Positions 54,307-64,000 of a stretch of DNA of 64,000 bases are shown one piece after another (positions within the stretch are counted from its first letter, which is position 1; every line of letters begins with the position of its first letter). The notes under the pieces are model-generated. The model made no database searches. It was not told the origin of the DNA and saw nothing but the letters and a program-made list of their open reading frames with translations. Made by a program: the position numbers and the translations under genes. This DNA is from Apiosordaria backusii (taxonomy: Eukaryota > Ascomycota > Sordariomycetes > Sordariales > Lasiosphaeriaceae): contig JAUKTV010000006.1 of NCBI GenBank assembly GCA_030549205.1, forward strand, positions 2,746,501-2,810,500. The letters run 5' to 3'.

Positions 54307-57300
54307 ATGTCCAACACAAAGGAGAGGCACCAGGGCCTTCAGGTTGTTGCACCAGTCCCAGATGAGGATGGAAAAGGGGGGGAGTTCACGATCGAGTAAG
54401 TCTACGGCACTATCTACGCACCAGAACAATTTGTGTTCTAACTGATGGGGGCAGCATCGTCGCCGTGCCTGGTTTGGGCGCCAACCCGGCGAAGAGCTTC
54501 GGCTCAGAAAAGAACCCGACCTTCAGCTGGCTGTCGGACCGGATGGATGGCATTCGCGCTGAGATTCCCACCGCCCGCGTGTTGCTGTACTACTATGACT
54601 CGGAATGGTACGGCAATAATGCACAGGAGCAAGACCTTCACAACGCCAGCAGCAAGCTACTTGAATATCTTGTCGGGATGCGAAAGGACAACAACATACG
54701 CCCGCTGATCTTTCTCGGCCACAGCATGGGTGGTCTCGTGGTGGCGAGGGCTATGACCATCGCACACCAAGCCTATCATAACCTCGAATACATGCGGATC
54801 GTCGAATGTTTCGCCGGCGCGATCCTTTTTGGCACGCCTTTCAAGGGGTCCTCTGCTCAGGGTAACGCACTGATGGTGGCACACCTCTTTGAGAAACTCG
54901 ACAAGGCAGTCCCGAGCCAAATGCTGGAAATACTCAAGCCGGGGAACGACGCCCTCGTCGACTTGCGTCGTGATTTTACCAACATCATCCTTAAGGAACC
55001 CAGGGCCAAAGTGGCCTGCTTCTACGAGGAGATCAAAACCAACTATGCCCGTGAGGTCGTGCCGCCACAGCTCAAGGCCTTCTTCAGCAAAAAGTCGGGC
55101 GAGATCGTCGTGAGCAAGGACTCAGCTAGCTTGGACGTTGCCCATGTGTTCAGTCTGCACCGCGACCATCGCCAGCTTAACCGCTTCGACAACGCCAAGG
55201 ACAACGAGTACGTCCTAGTCCGCAACCAGCTCAAAGAGGTCGCCAAGAGCGCCCAGTTCATCGTCAAGACCCGCCTAAGGGTGTCGAAGCAGTCCATTGT
55301 GGACGACCAGGTCTTTTACCGCCTCGCTATCAACCTTAATGTCGGCGATGTTGGCGTCAAACTCAAGAGTGTCCAGAGTTCCAGCGGTGACTCGAGCTGG
55401 ATCCTTTCCGAAGACCAATACCGGCAATGGTCGGCCCCTCTCCGCTCAATTGAGCCCTCTCCGCACCCGGTGCTGTGGGTATCTGGCGACGAAGGGTTGG
55501 GGAAGTCGAAAGCCGCGGCCGCAACGATCGGTGCGCTCGAGAAACTCGAGGGCCGCAATCATGAGCCTGGCGTGCGAAACACTATGGTGGCATATTTCTT
55601 CTGTGACGGCACCCCTGACTGCCGCATGGCCGAGACGATGCTGCGGTCTTTGATCTGGCAGTTGATCCTCAAGAAGCGATCGCTGGGTCAATACGTCAAG
55701 AGCTTCGCAGCCCCGGCCCAGGAAGGTGACAATACGCGTGGCAACACGCAGTCCGGTGGAGGACAGTTCAAGTTCGCGAAGCTGTGGAAGGGTCTGACAG
55801 ATATCCTTAATGACGATGACGTGCAGGATGTGTACTTTGTCATCAACTCCCTGCATTATCTGTCTGATGGGTTGCAGAGTACGGCAGACTTTCTCGAGCA
55901 GCTTTCTGAGTCTATTGGAAACGGCGACGATCGAAACCCGGTCCGGCAGAAGGTCAGGTGGGCTATCTTCAGCAGAGATAACCGGCTTAACATTGAGAAT
56001 ACCCTCAGGCCTGGGTTGGATGAGGGAAATGTGCTGCAGATCGACTTGAACAGCACATCGATGGGTGCCATGCGTCGCGAGCTGCTGCGGACATTCACTC
56101 GCGATGCGGTTAAGGAGGTTGCGAGGCACAAGCAGTACAGCACCGCGCTGCAGTATTTTGTTTTCAGCACTCTACAGAAAAGGGCCGAGAACAACACACT
56201 GTGGGTTGAGGTCGTCTGCAAACTCCTTCATCAGCTACCCGCGGACTACTCCACCGTTCGGAAGGCCTTGGAGTTGCTGCCGGCCGACCCGGAAAGTCTG
56301 ATTGAGCAGGCTTGGAATACTGTTTTGGTGCGTCGCTGTTTGGTCCCTTTAGTGCCCCATGTTGATGAAGACTTTGTTGCTAATGTGTCAGTGTGCAGGA
56401 CCCCAAAGCCTATACCGGCAATGCACCCCTTGAGACCGTCAAAGAAATCCTACGCACACTAGTAGTGGCATACGAAGACCCAACAATCAACGAGCTTCGT
56501 GTTCTCGCTGAACTGAAGGTGGAGATCGACCCTGCGGACCCAACTGCGACGGAAGAGGGTATTGTCTTGGGATACATTCGAGACTGCGGTCCTCTCTTGA
56601 GAACATACGACGCCGTCGGCGGTGATGGCTACGGACGCTGGGCCACAAGAGTCACCTTCATCCACCCTCTGGCGAAAGAAACCCTGCTCAGTCCCACTCT
56701 CAGCAAGCGCATTGGTCTCACGCCTGACGCCAACAACACTGAGGTCAAATGGCAGCACGGCGTCATTGGACTTCGGTGCTGGGACTACATGCAGGAGCAG
56801 CTAGGCACAGGCGGTGTGGATGATTATGGGTTCGAAGCGTTCACCAAGGCGCCGGAGCCAGCCCAGAAGGAAGAGTTCCAGGATGACATTGACGAACTGT
56901 TTCCCGAGAGCGACGATGAAGACCCTGATGATGACAAGATGGACATGTCAGCGCTTGACTACCCCCTAAAATACTGGCTGCGTCATGGAAACAAAGCGAC
57001 ATCTGATTTCGTGGAGACACTCGACATCAAGCATAGCTTCTGGTCCTTTGAGTCAACGGGGAGAAAGCGCTGGTGGGGCAGCTTTGCCCAGCGTGAGCTG
57101 CGCGATGAGCTCAAAGACATCACTGCTCTGCATGTCGCAGCCTATTTTGGTCTCCTCCCACTGGTCAACTCCCTGCTGGCTGATGGTCACGAGAATGAAA
57201 TCCATTGTCTTGATTCCTGGGCAAACCAGCCTCTGCACTGGGCTGCTGCTAAGGGAAACCTCGACGTGTGCAGACGGTTGCTACAGGTGCCAGGTATTGA

Positions 57301-60271
57301 GATTGACAATGGCATTGAGAAGGGCGATTGGACCCCGCTTCATATGGCTGCGTGGCAGGGGCAGCTTGATGTCATCCAGTACCTGGTTAATGAGGGCGCT
57401 AATATTAACGCCATCTGCAATGACTACGGCACACCCTTGACTCTGGCCTTGGTTCACCGGCAGGCGGATGCCGCTGTTTTGTTGCTCAACAAGCGTGCAG
57501 ATCCAACCATTGTGGCTGGTGAGGATGAAGAGGCCAAGTCTCCTCCCCTGGAAGTCGCTGCCGCGCAGGGCAATGACGATCTGGTGACTCTATTGCTTGA
57601 ACTCTACGGCGAGGATGACACTCTCGCTAACCAGTATGGCTGCGCACTCTCTGCAGCATCATCTGCAGGTGACCTCGAAATTGTGCAAATGCTGCTGACC
57701 AAGGAGATCAACTGGACATTCCGCGAGGAAGCTCTCTTCAGATCTTCAGCAGCTGGCTTTGGATCCGTAGCTGAGTCAATCCTTGCAGTTTCGCCTGGTA
57801 TTCCATGCGATAGAGCATTTACCGCCGCAGCTACTTACGGCCATAGATCAATCCTTGAAAGGCTTTGGAGGCACCATGAGGAGTACCAAGTTCTTACCCA
57901 GCAACACGTTAACGACGCTCTCTACCAGGCGACGGATACCCAGCAGGAGGCTGTTGTGAAGTTTCTTCTCGAGGTTTGCGGGGCCGAAGCCACCGCAACT
58001 GGTGTAGAATACGGCAATGCGTTAACCGCGTCTGCCTATGATGGCACATTGACGATCCTCCATATGCTCCTCGCATACGGGGCCCAGATTGCCGCACCAG
58101 AGGGCTACCCATTGCAGGTTGCAGCCTTGAATGGCCATGTCCAAGTTGTTCAATACCTTCTTGATTTGGGTGCCGATCCAAACGCTTTCCACCCTAGCTT
58201 ACGACATGGCACAGCCCTGCAGGCGGCTTGTGTTGTCGGCGATACCCAGATCGTTCAGTTGTTGCTGAGTCGACATGCGGATCCAAATCACGGCGGCGGC
58301 GAGTTCACCAATCCCCTCACTGCAGCCACCAGCAACGGCCAAGGCGAGATTGTCCGGCTCTTGCTGGAAGCTGGCGCAAACCCCAACCAACCGGGCGGCT
58401 TCGACGGCAGCTATCCTCTCATCAACGCCGCTACCTCGCTGCCGGCACACTCCCTCGAGCAGTTAATCCGAGCCGGCGCCGAAGTCAACCAACATGACCC
58501 CGACGAGGACACGGCCCTGATCATCTCGGCGCTGTACGGCGACACCGACTGTGTAACTACCCTCTTGCGCCACGGCGCCAATGTCAATCTGTCTGGTGCA
58601 CATCACGGCAGCCCATTGCACGCAGCCGCCTCCCGTGGCTTCGTCGCCACCTGTCTCGCCCTCCTCGACGCCGGCGCCAACCCCCACACTATCGCAGGAC
58701 CTTTCCACACTGTCCTCCAAGCGGCTGCCGCCTCCGGCAACGCAGAGTGCGTGAAACTCATCCTTGCCCGCGGCGGTCCGAACCTCGACCTCAACATCCA
58801 GGGCGGGGCGTATTTCACCGCCCTGCATGCGGCCGCCGAGCACGACAACGACGGCGGTCTGCGCCATCTACTTGGGCGCAACCCGCCTCCACAGCCGGAT
58901 GTCTTCCCTCCCCCGGGCCACCCGCTCGCACACAAGGGCACGGCGCTTCACGCGGCGGCGTTTAGGGGTTGCAATAGGAATGCAAGGCTGCTTATTGACG
59001 CTGGCGCAGACGTGAACATTGTTGCTGGAAAATACGGGTCGGTGTTGGAGGCCGCGGCACTGAAATGTGAGCCTCTGCTGGTGGAGATGCTTCTTGACCA
59101 TGGCGCCAAGGTCGATGGGGACAATGGCAAATACGGCAGTGCGCTGGTTGCCGCTGTAGCGCGGGCGGCGGACCCGGAGGCGGATTGGGATGATGAGGAG
59201 GAAAGGGTCACGGTGTTGAGGATGTTGCTTGATCATGTCCCTGTCAACATTGCCAACACCAAGAAGGGTGGCGATGTTCCGGGCAGGTTTTCGGCAAAGG
59301 TTTACCGGTCGGCATTGGAGACTGCGCTTAGGCTGGGAGAGAAGGATGATTTCAAAATTATTCTCAAGAAGATGCAGGAGGCGGCGGAAGAGGCTAGGAA
59401 GAGTGGTGTGAAGGGTGGGTTCCCGAATTTGAAGGGGTTGTTAACCGGGTTCAAGAAGGCGGCGGCGGCTAGACGAGAAGCGATTACTACGGTGCAGTTT
59501 GAGTGGGATGAGGACAACAATAGCGATTTTGGGGATGATGTTGTGAATGAATATCAGGAGTTTTATGGGGATGATGAGTTTGATGAGGATGACGAAACGG
59601 AGGTTGAGGTTGATGGGGAGAAGCAAGCGGATGGTGATGCGGTTTCCGGTGGGCAAGGGACTAGGGGTGTGGGTGGGGGCGAGCAGGGACTGCCTCTCAG
59701 GAGCGGAGCTAGTGGTCAAGGACAAGAGCCAAGTGGAAATCGTAGTCGGGGCTTTGGTGGAGGCGGCGGGGGTCAGCCTACGTCAACATATGGAGGTATT
59801 CAGACCAGAGGCATCGCTAGTGGCGGGGGAGGGTACAACGACCAAGCTGCTACCCCCACCAATCCTTATAATCAGGGAGGAAATCGCGACATGGGCGGCT
59901 ACGCTGCTGCTGGAGCTGGCGGTGTGGCGGTTGGCGGGGCTGGATACTATGCCAGCCAACAAAGTGGATATGGAGGCGAAGAAGATGACGTTGATGAGGC
60001 GCCTGCCCAAGTACAGGGCCGAAGGGGTTTTGGATATCAAGACGCCAGCTATGATGAAGAAGAGGCTCCGGCCCAGGTGCGGAGCCGAGGAGGGTTTGGA
60101 TACCAGGAGGCCGGCGAGGATGAAATTGGTGGAAATGAGGACGATGAACATGATGAACATGATGGGGATGGGGCTGCTGATGACGATGAACTCGTTGAAG
60201 GTCACCAGCCCGATGATGAGTACGGTCAAGAGCCCCAGTACGACGATGGAGCCAACGAGTACTATGATTGA
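54307..60271 (+). CDS. NLR-type protein: serine hydrolase - NACHT - about 22 ankyrin repeats - prion-like tail, 1944 aa
   Basis: Three exons (54,307-54,395; 54,455-56,327; 56,399-60,271) join in phase across introns of 59 nt (GTAAGT, CTAAC, GGCAG) and 71 nt (GTGCGT, CTAAT, TGCAG). Residues 30-290 form an alpha/beta hydrolase of the SesB-like effector class (IVAVPGLGANP; GHSMGG with Ser120; His268 in LHRDHRQLNRF). The nucleotide-binding domain has a Walker A (VSGDEGLGKSK, 374-382), but Walker B reads VYFVINSLHYL, lacking the usual Asp residues. A winged-helix-like region (655-850) and acidic linker lead to about 22 ankyrin repeats (894-1640). The tail (1690-1944) is acidic, then Gly/Tyr/Gln/Asn-rich, with a duplicated APAQV...GGFGYQ block. 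Fungal NLRs of this plan act in nonself recognition and cell death; here that is inference. Confidence 0.88.
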
Positions 60272-63200
60272 TTTTGAGTTTGGTGATAAAATGAGATAAA
60301 GTTGGACAGGTACTTAGATTTCAACGGCTTCTTGGGTATTATAAGCAGGTAGTTCAAAAGTGGTTGACAATACAAACCTACCTAGCCTTGCAGACTCCAT
60401 CAAAAGTTTAAAATGCAACGAGTCTAATATTAGTCCCGGATTCCCACCTGGCCACCTTTGATGTTGAGTACCGTACCTTAGCTTATATTATGATTCTTAG
60501 ATCTTTGCTTTCTGCGACGGCCACACTGCCTACATGATATCGTATATGATCTTTTTTTGATACAAGTCTGAGCTTGACTTCTATGCATATCGCATTGAAC
60601 AATTACAACGCAAACATACAGCCAACAAGCATTCTAAGTTCTATCTTGGGCCCCTCCACTGATACCAGTGAACTACAGCTTCGCGTGCACACGATGCCAT
60701 TTACTCAACCGTAGATGACAATACTTACCGGTACCTAAAATGCCTGTATGTTCCTGATTATTGCTGTCCCTGACCACCTACCTACTTACATGTAGGCTAT
60801 CACTTTATTGTCCCCAGAACTTGATGCTTTGGCTAACTTGAACCCTCATGTGGTGTCAGAGCTGCTTGTCGTCATTCGTCATCAAGGCCTCGCTCATTCA
60901 TCATCAAGGCCTCGCATGAGTCACCCAGCACAGATTTAATCAACTCAGTGAAGGGCTTTCATTCAGCTTTGTATGTCAAGTCTACAAGGAATCAAAGAGG
61001 CGACCGTGAAAGATATGTATATTGACAGCATTTGAGGACGCAAAAGAACACCAAGGAAAGAAGAGCGTGGGATAAGTCTCAGTTAGGTCAACTGGACTCC
61101 TTGACCCCCGAGACGAAAGGTTTACCACCTTAAATCACAGCCTAACCATCGCCAGAAGCTAAAAATTCCTGCCTTCTGATAGACCTTTCGGGCCCTGCCA
61201 CTTTTCCAGCAACCAGCCAGCAATGCAGCGGATGCAGGACTGTCTAGAACCGATCCTAAGGCCTTCACAAAGAATGAGGGTGTTCATCTGGGCTTTTATC
61301 TAACAGTGAAGAGTAGACAGGGAACAAGGAGGGATGGCGGTCATTCATTTCCAGAGCACTACTGTCCACCCTATGAAGGGGAACTCGATGTAGGTTACCT
61401 GTTTCCCTACATATCACAGCATGGAAAATGGAGTGTGTGCCTAGTTACGTACCTAGGCATCATACCTTTTCAGATATACTAAGAGGATTACTATACAGCA
61501 AGTCCTGCAGCCCAAGTGGTTCAGGGGCACCAGCTGTTGAGAGGTAGGAGGGCCAGAGTCTTGGGTGTGGTTGTAGAAGAGAGGCTCTAATCGGGAATCG
61601 GAGTATCCATCTTCGGCTTCATTGACTGACTTTTGACACGACACCGATGCGCGCAGGTATTGTCCCTTCTTCACAATTCGAATTTCCCCAGACAGCGTCT
61701 GGTCCTATTCTACGTGCGATCGACCTCGGGGCGCAGCATTCAGGTAGCTCCTGGACCAAACCACCACCACGACAGAAAGGCCTGAAAGGCTTGTGCGGAG
61801 ACGAGTCAAGATAACTTCCATGTTTGGGTATTTTGCTGTAATAGGGAGCCGCCGCAAGGTAGGTACCGAACAGATTTTGATTTAGCCGAATGAATCAAGT
61901 GTATGTGGTTGCGTGCGCAGTTGGAGTTTAGGACGGCAAGCGACCTGCAAATGCGTGTTGTGTGCGGGGGTTTATGTATTAGTTCAACCACATTAAAAAA
62001 TAACAAATGCCAGACACAGTGGATGGCGCAGTGGTCAAGCTTCTCGTGGATGATAGAAACGCCCGCGTCGTTGCAGGTCCAATGCCTGTAGCAGGCTGCG
62101 GGTCGTTCCTCCTGCGAAGCCCGGGTTCGATCCCTGGGCGCGAAGCCCTTTTTTCAAGTTTTTTCTTTTTAGCTTTGTTTTCATACTATCACTGGTGATG
62201 CTTATTTTCAACGACTCACACCACCCACCCTTCTCCTTCTTATATCGGTAGATATGGCCTCACTCCTGTCTTCGATCATGTCTTTTGAGTGATCTCCAAG
62301 CCAAGTAACATCGCAAAAGCATCACCACTGGTCGCGACGATTGGTGGAAGGCATTGGATACCTAAATAGGAACCTGTGGAAATCGCCATGCCACCTGTGC
62401 ATCATCGTTGACGTCGTCTGCCTTTCGCGAAGGGCGTCACAAGTGCAACTGTACTGCGCAGTCACTTAAGAAAGTACCTATTTTCCTCTTGTCTGAACGT
62501 TTCATGCCATTGTTATCTAGACGGCAGGGGACGTTGGCATTGGGGGATGTTATGGTGTTGATGCCCTGCCCGCATGCCAAGCAATGATCTGCAGGAGTGG
62601 GCGGAACGGGCCGCAAGGCCCACAACCCATAGCCCCACACCAATGCTTGTATGTCAGCACAAGTGAACAACACTCCAAGATTGCAGCGCTGCATCCGACT
62701 CGCCTGAGGGAGGCACATTGTGCCGAGGATCAGATTTTTAAACATATATTTATGGTGTTTTGGTCCCAATTGAGGTGCCTGATGCACGAGCTGTATCCCA
62801 TTCACGATGTGGTATGACTCCATAGGTGATCACCTAATTTTTGTCTGTGGAGTATTCAAAACTCATGGCATAGGAAGTACCTAGTAGTTCTCTCATGACA
62901 GAAATGAGATGAAGGTTCCTTGATGGCGAGTGGTAAGGATTGAATTGCGCCGTTGTGACAATGAGATAAGCCATACCAGCAGCGATGACATCGATGTACC
63001 TACGAATCCTACCTACCTACCGAGATGTGTGCGTGCCAACGTTGAAGCTGCGAGATGAGCAAGCCCAAGCTCTATCTTTCAGGGTGATGAACGGCATCAC
63101 AGTCCAAGTTTCTTCCACTCCCCAGTGTAGATAGTGGGGCATACCAACATTGGAGCTGCCACTCGAGTGCCCCTCGAACTGCTCACCACCAAAACAAACT

Positions 63201-63409
63201 GCAAGAGCAGCCATTATTTCGCGGGAAACTTGCGCGCTCCTTGGATAGTCAACATTCTCTCCTCTTGTTACCATCATTACATGCCCCAAAATAACGTTTC
63301 TTGGCGACTTTACCTTTCCTTTGCATACTCAACTACCATCGCGACGACATTTGGCACTGGCAGCCCCTGCAATCCTTCCCACAACTCTGCTAGCAACCTT
63401 CGAATCGAG
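60272..63409. other. 3.1-kb intergenic region
   Basis: Normal composition, not RIPed. It contains many CCTACCTA/TAGGTAGG words (60,377, 60,778, 63,011), the tRNA-like Pol III segment at 62,017-62,154 and a duplicated 22-bp phrase (GTCATCAAGGCCTCGC type) near 60,880-60,915. Short frames at 61,453-61,674, 62,437-62,823 and 63,017-63,289 have no supporting features. The last 250 bp should hold the promoter of the 63,410 gene. Confidence 0.4.
62017..62154 (+). ncRNA. tRNA-like Pol III segment (box A, box B, T6 terminator) that does not fold as a tRNA
   Basis: TGGCGCAGTGG at 62,024-62,034 is a perfect box A. GGTTCGATCCC at 62,124-62,134 is a perfect box B within a 5-bp T-stem/7-nt loop, and TTTTTT follows at 62,149. 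The boxes are 100 nt apart, too far for an ordinary tRNA. The 7 nt before box A (CAGTGGA) do not pair with the 7 nt after the T-arm (GCGCGAA). Candidates are a tRNA relic with inserted sequence, a SINE, or another Pol III RNA. Confidence 0.4.
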
Positions 63410-64000
63410 ATGAGCACAACGACTGCGTCGGGGGGGGAAGTGCGCGACTCTGCCAAATCGGCCGAGATAGTCGACATTTCTGGCATCACCTCGGTGATTG
63501 TCAAGGAATTCGATGCAGCCGATGGCGCGAGCGCGAGCGCGAGCGTGCTTATCGAGGCCCAGCCCGAGTCGCCCGTTTCGTCAGAGAAGAAGGAAGACGT
63601 TGTTGTTTCAGCTAGCGATGAATCGGCCGTCGTCTCTGTCCATTCTGGCCTGGGGACCAATGTCAATACCGGCGATAACATGAAAGATAGTAAGTGAAAT
63701 AACATAACTCAAAACTGAATTTCATCCAGTAACCTACCGATCGGACGAGAGGGGCCATAGCGACATACCACATTTCACGGCGTACATTTTCGCGCTCTCG
63801 AGGCACAGAATTTGTGCTCCAAGACTTTTCCATGGATATTTAGCTAACATTGTGTTTCTTACAGTCCCAGAGAGCGACTCAACTGATGGACCCCGCGATC
63901 CCCCCGGACTTGACTCCCCCACTGTCTCAGTTGCTTCCCGTGAAACTGAAGAAAACGGCGATATGCTCGACGGTGGCGAGGTCCCAGACACCGGCAACGT
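63410..64000 (+). CDS. Ser/Glu/Asp-rich hypothetical protein, N-terminal part (gene continues beyond the window)
   Basis: Start ATG at 63,410 gives MSTTTASGGEVRDSAKSAEI. Exon 1 ends at 63,689. A 175-nt intron (63,690-63,864: GTAAGT, GCTAACAT, TTTCTTACAG) follows. Exon 2 continues in phase (IPESDSTDGPRDPPGLDSPT, VSVASRETEENGDMLDGGEV) to the window edge. The visible 138 residues are acidic and rich in Ser, Val and Ala, with an ASASAS run; they are probably disordered and carry no recognised domain. The frame is open about 270 nt upstream with another ATG, but that extension looks like untranslated sequence and the composition change supports 63,410. Function cannot be judged from this end. Confidence 0.65.

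Noticed and set aside
62017..62154. A standard tRNA gene
   Set aside because: Box A and B are present, but the acceptor stem does not pair and the spacing is too long.
1..64000. CRISPR array, bacterial operon or 5S rRNA
   Set aside because: The window is fungal nuclear DNA; no regularly spaced palindromic repeats, Shine-Dalgarno-led operons or 5S-like sequence were seen.

Overview
The window comes from a filamentous ascomycete, probably a Sordariomycete. The genes carry short introns (about 48-60 nt) with GTAAGT/GTATGG-type donors, CTAAC/CTGAC branch points and YAG/AAG acceptors. Their products (F-box, DUF6601-like membrane protein, Nma111-like protein, hydrolase-NACHT-ankyrin NLR) are fungal families, and CCTACCTA/TAGGTAGG words are scattered between genes. 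Large blocks are very AT-rich and TpA-rich, and old reading frames in them are broken where Gln or Trp codons became TAG/TAA and His became Tyr. That is the CpA-to-TpA pattern of repeat-induced point mutation (RIP).

Layout. 1-4.6 kb: RIP-damaged borderland with a small secreted protein, an Hsp20-type chaperone carrying a 10-cysteine insert and a premature TAG, and a dead single-pass membrane protein gene. 4.6-13.9 kb: RIP-degraded DNA around one spared island (9.24-10.35 kb), plus purine-rich minisatellites. 13.9-22.9 kb: normal composition with a Myb/SANT-like gene, an Nma111-like HtrA/PDZ pseudo-protease interrupted by an in-frame TAA, and two hypothetical ORFs. 22.9-35.5 kb: mixed sequence with a dead protein kinase, the C-terminal half of a STAND/TPR-like protein and a hypothetical acidic-repeat protein. 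35,558-43,145: one complete Ty1/Copia retrotransposon with 824-bp LTRs, heavily RIPed. 43-50 kb: microsatellite, coding relics, an intact 73-aa three-exon Cys/His-rich gene, a Tc1-like transposase relic and minisatellites. 50-60.3 kb: the gene-rich part, with an F-box protein and a DUF6601-like membrane protein on the minus strand, divergent from a 1944-aa NLR-type protein on the plus strand. 60.3-64 kb: a long intergenic stretch with a tRNA-like Pol III signature, then the start of a gene that runs off the end.

How it fits together. This looks like a fast-evolving accessory region rather than a pathway cluster. Transposon invasion and RIP have produced a graveyard of genes, some damaged only at one end by mutation. 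Among them sit NLR/STAND, kinase, HtrA-like and F-box genes of the kind that expand in fungal nonself-recognition and stress repertoires. The most interesting intact locus is the hydrolase-NACHT-ankyrin gene with a prion-like C-terminal tail. Exon structures were worked out by hand from splice signals and reading-frame phase; homology calls are from recognised motifs, with no database search.
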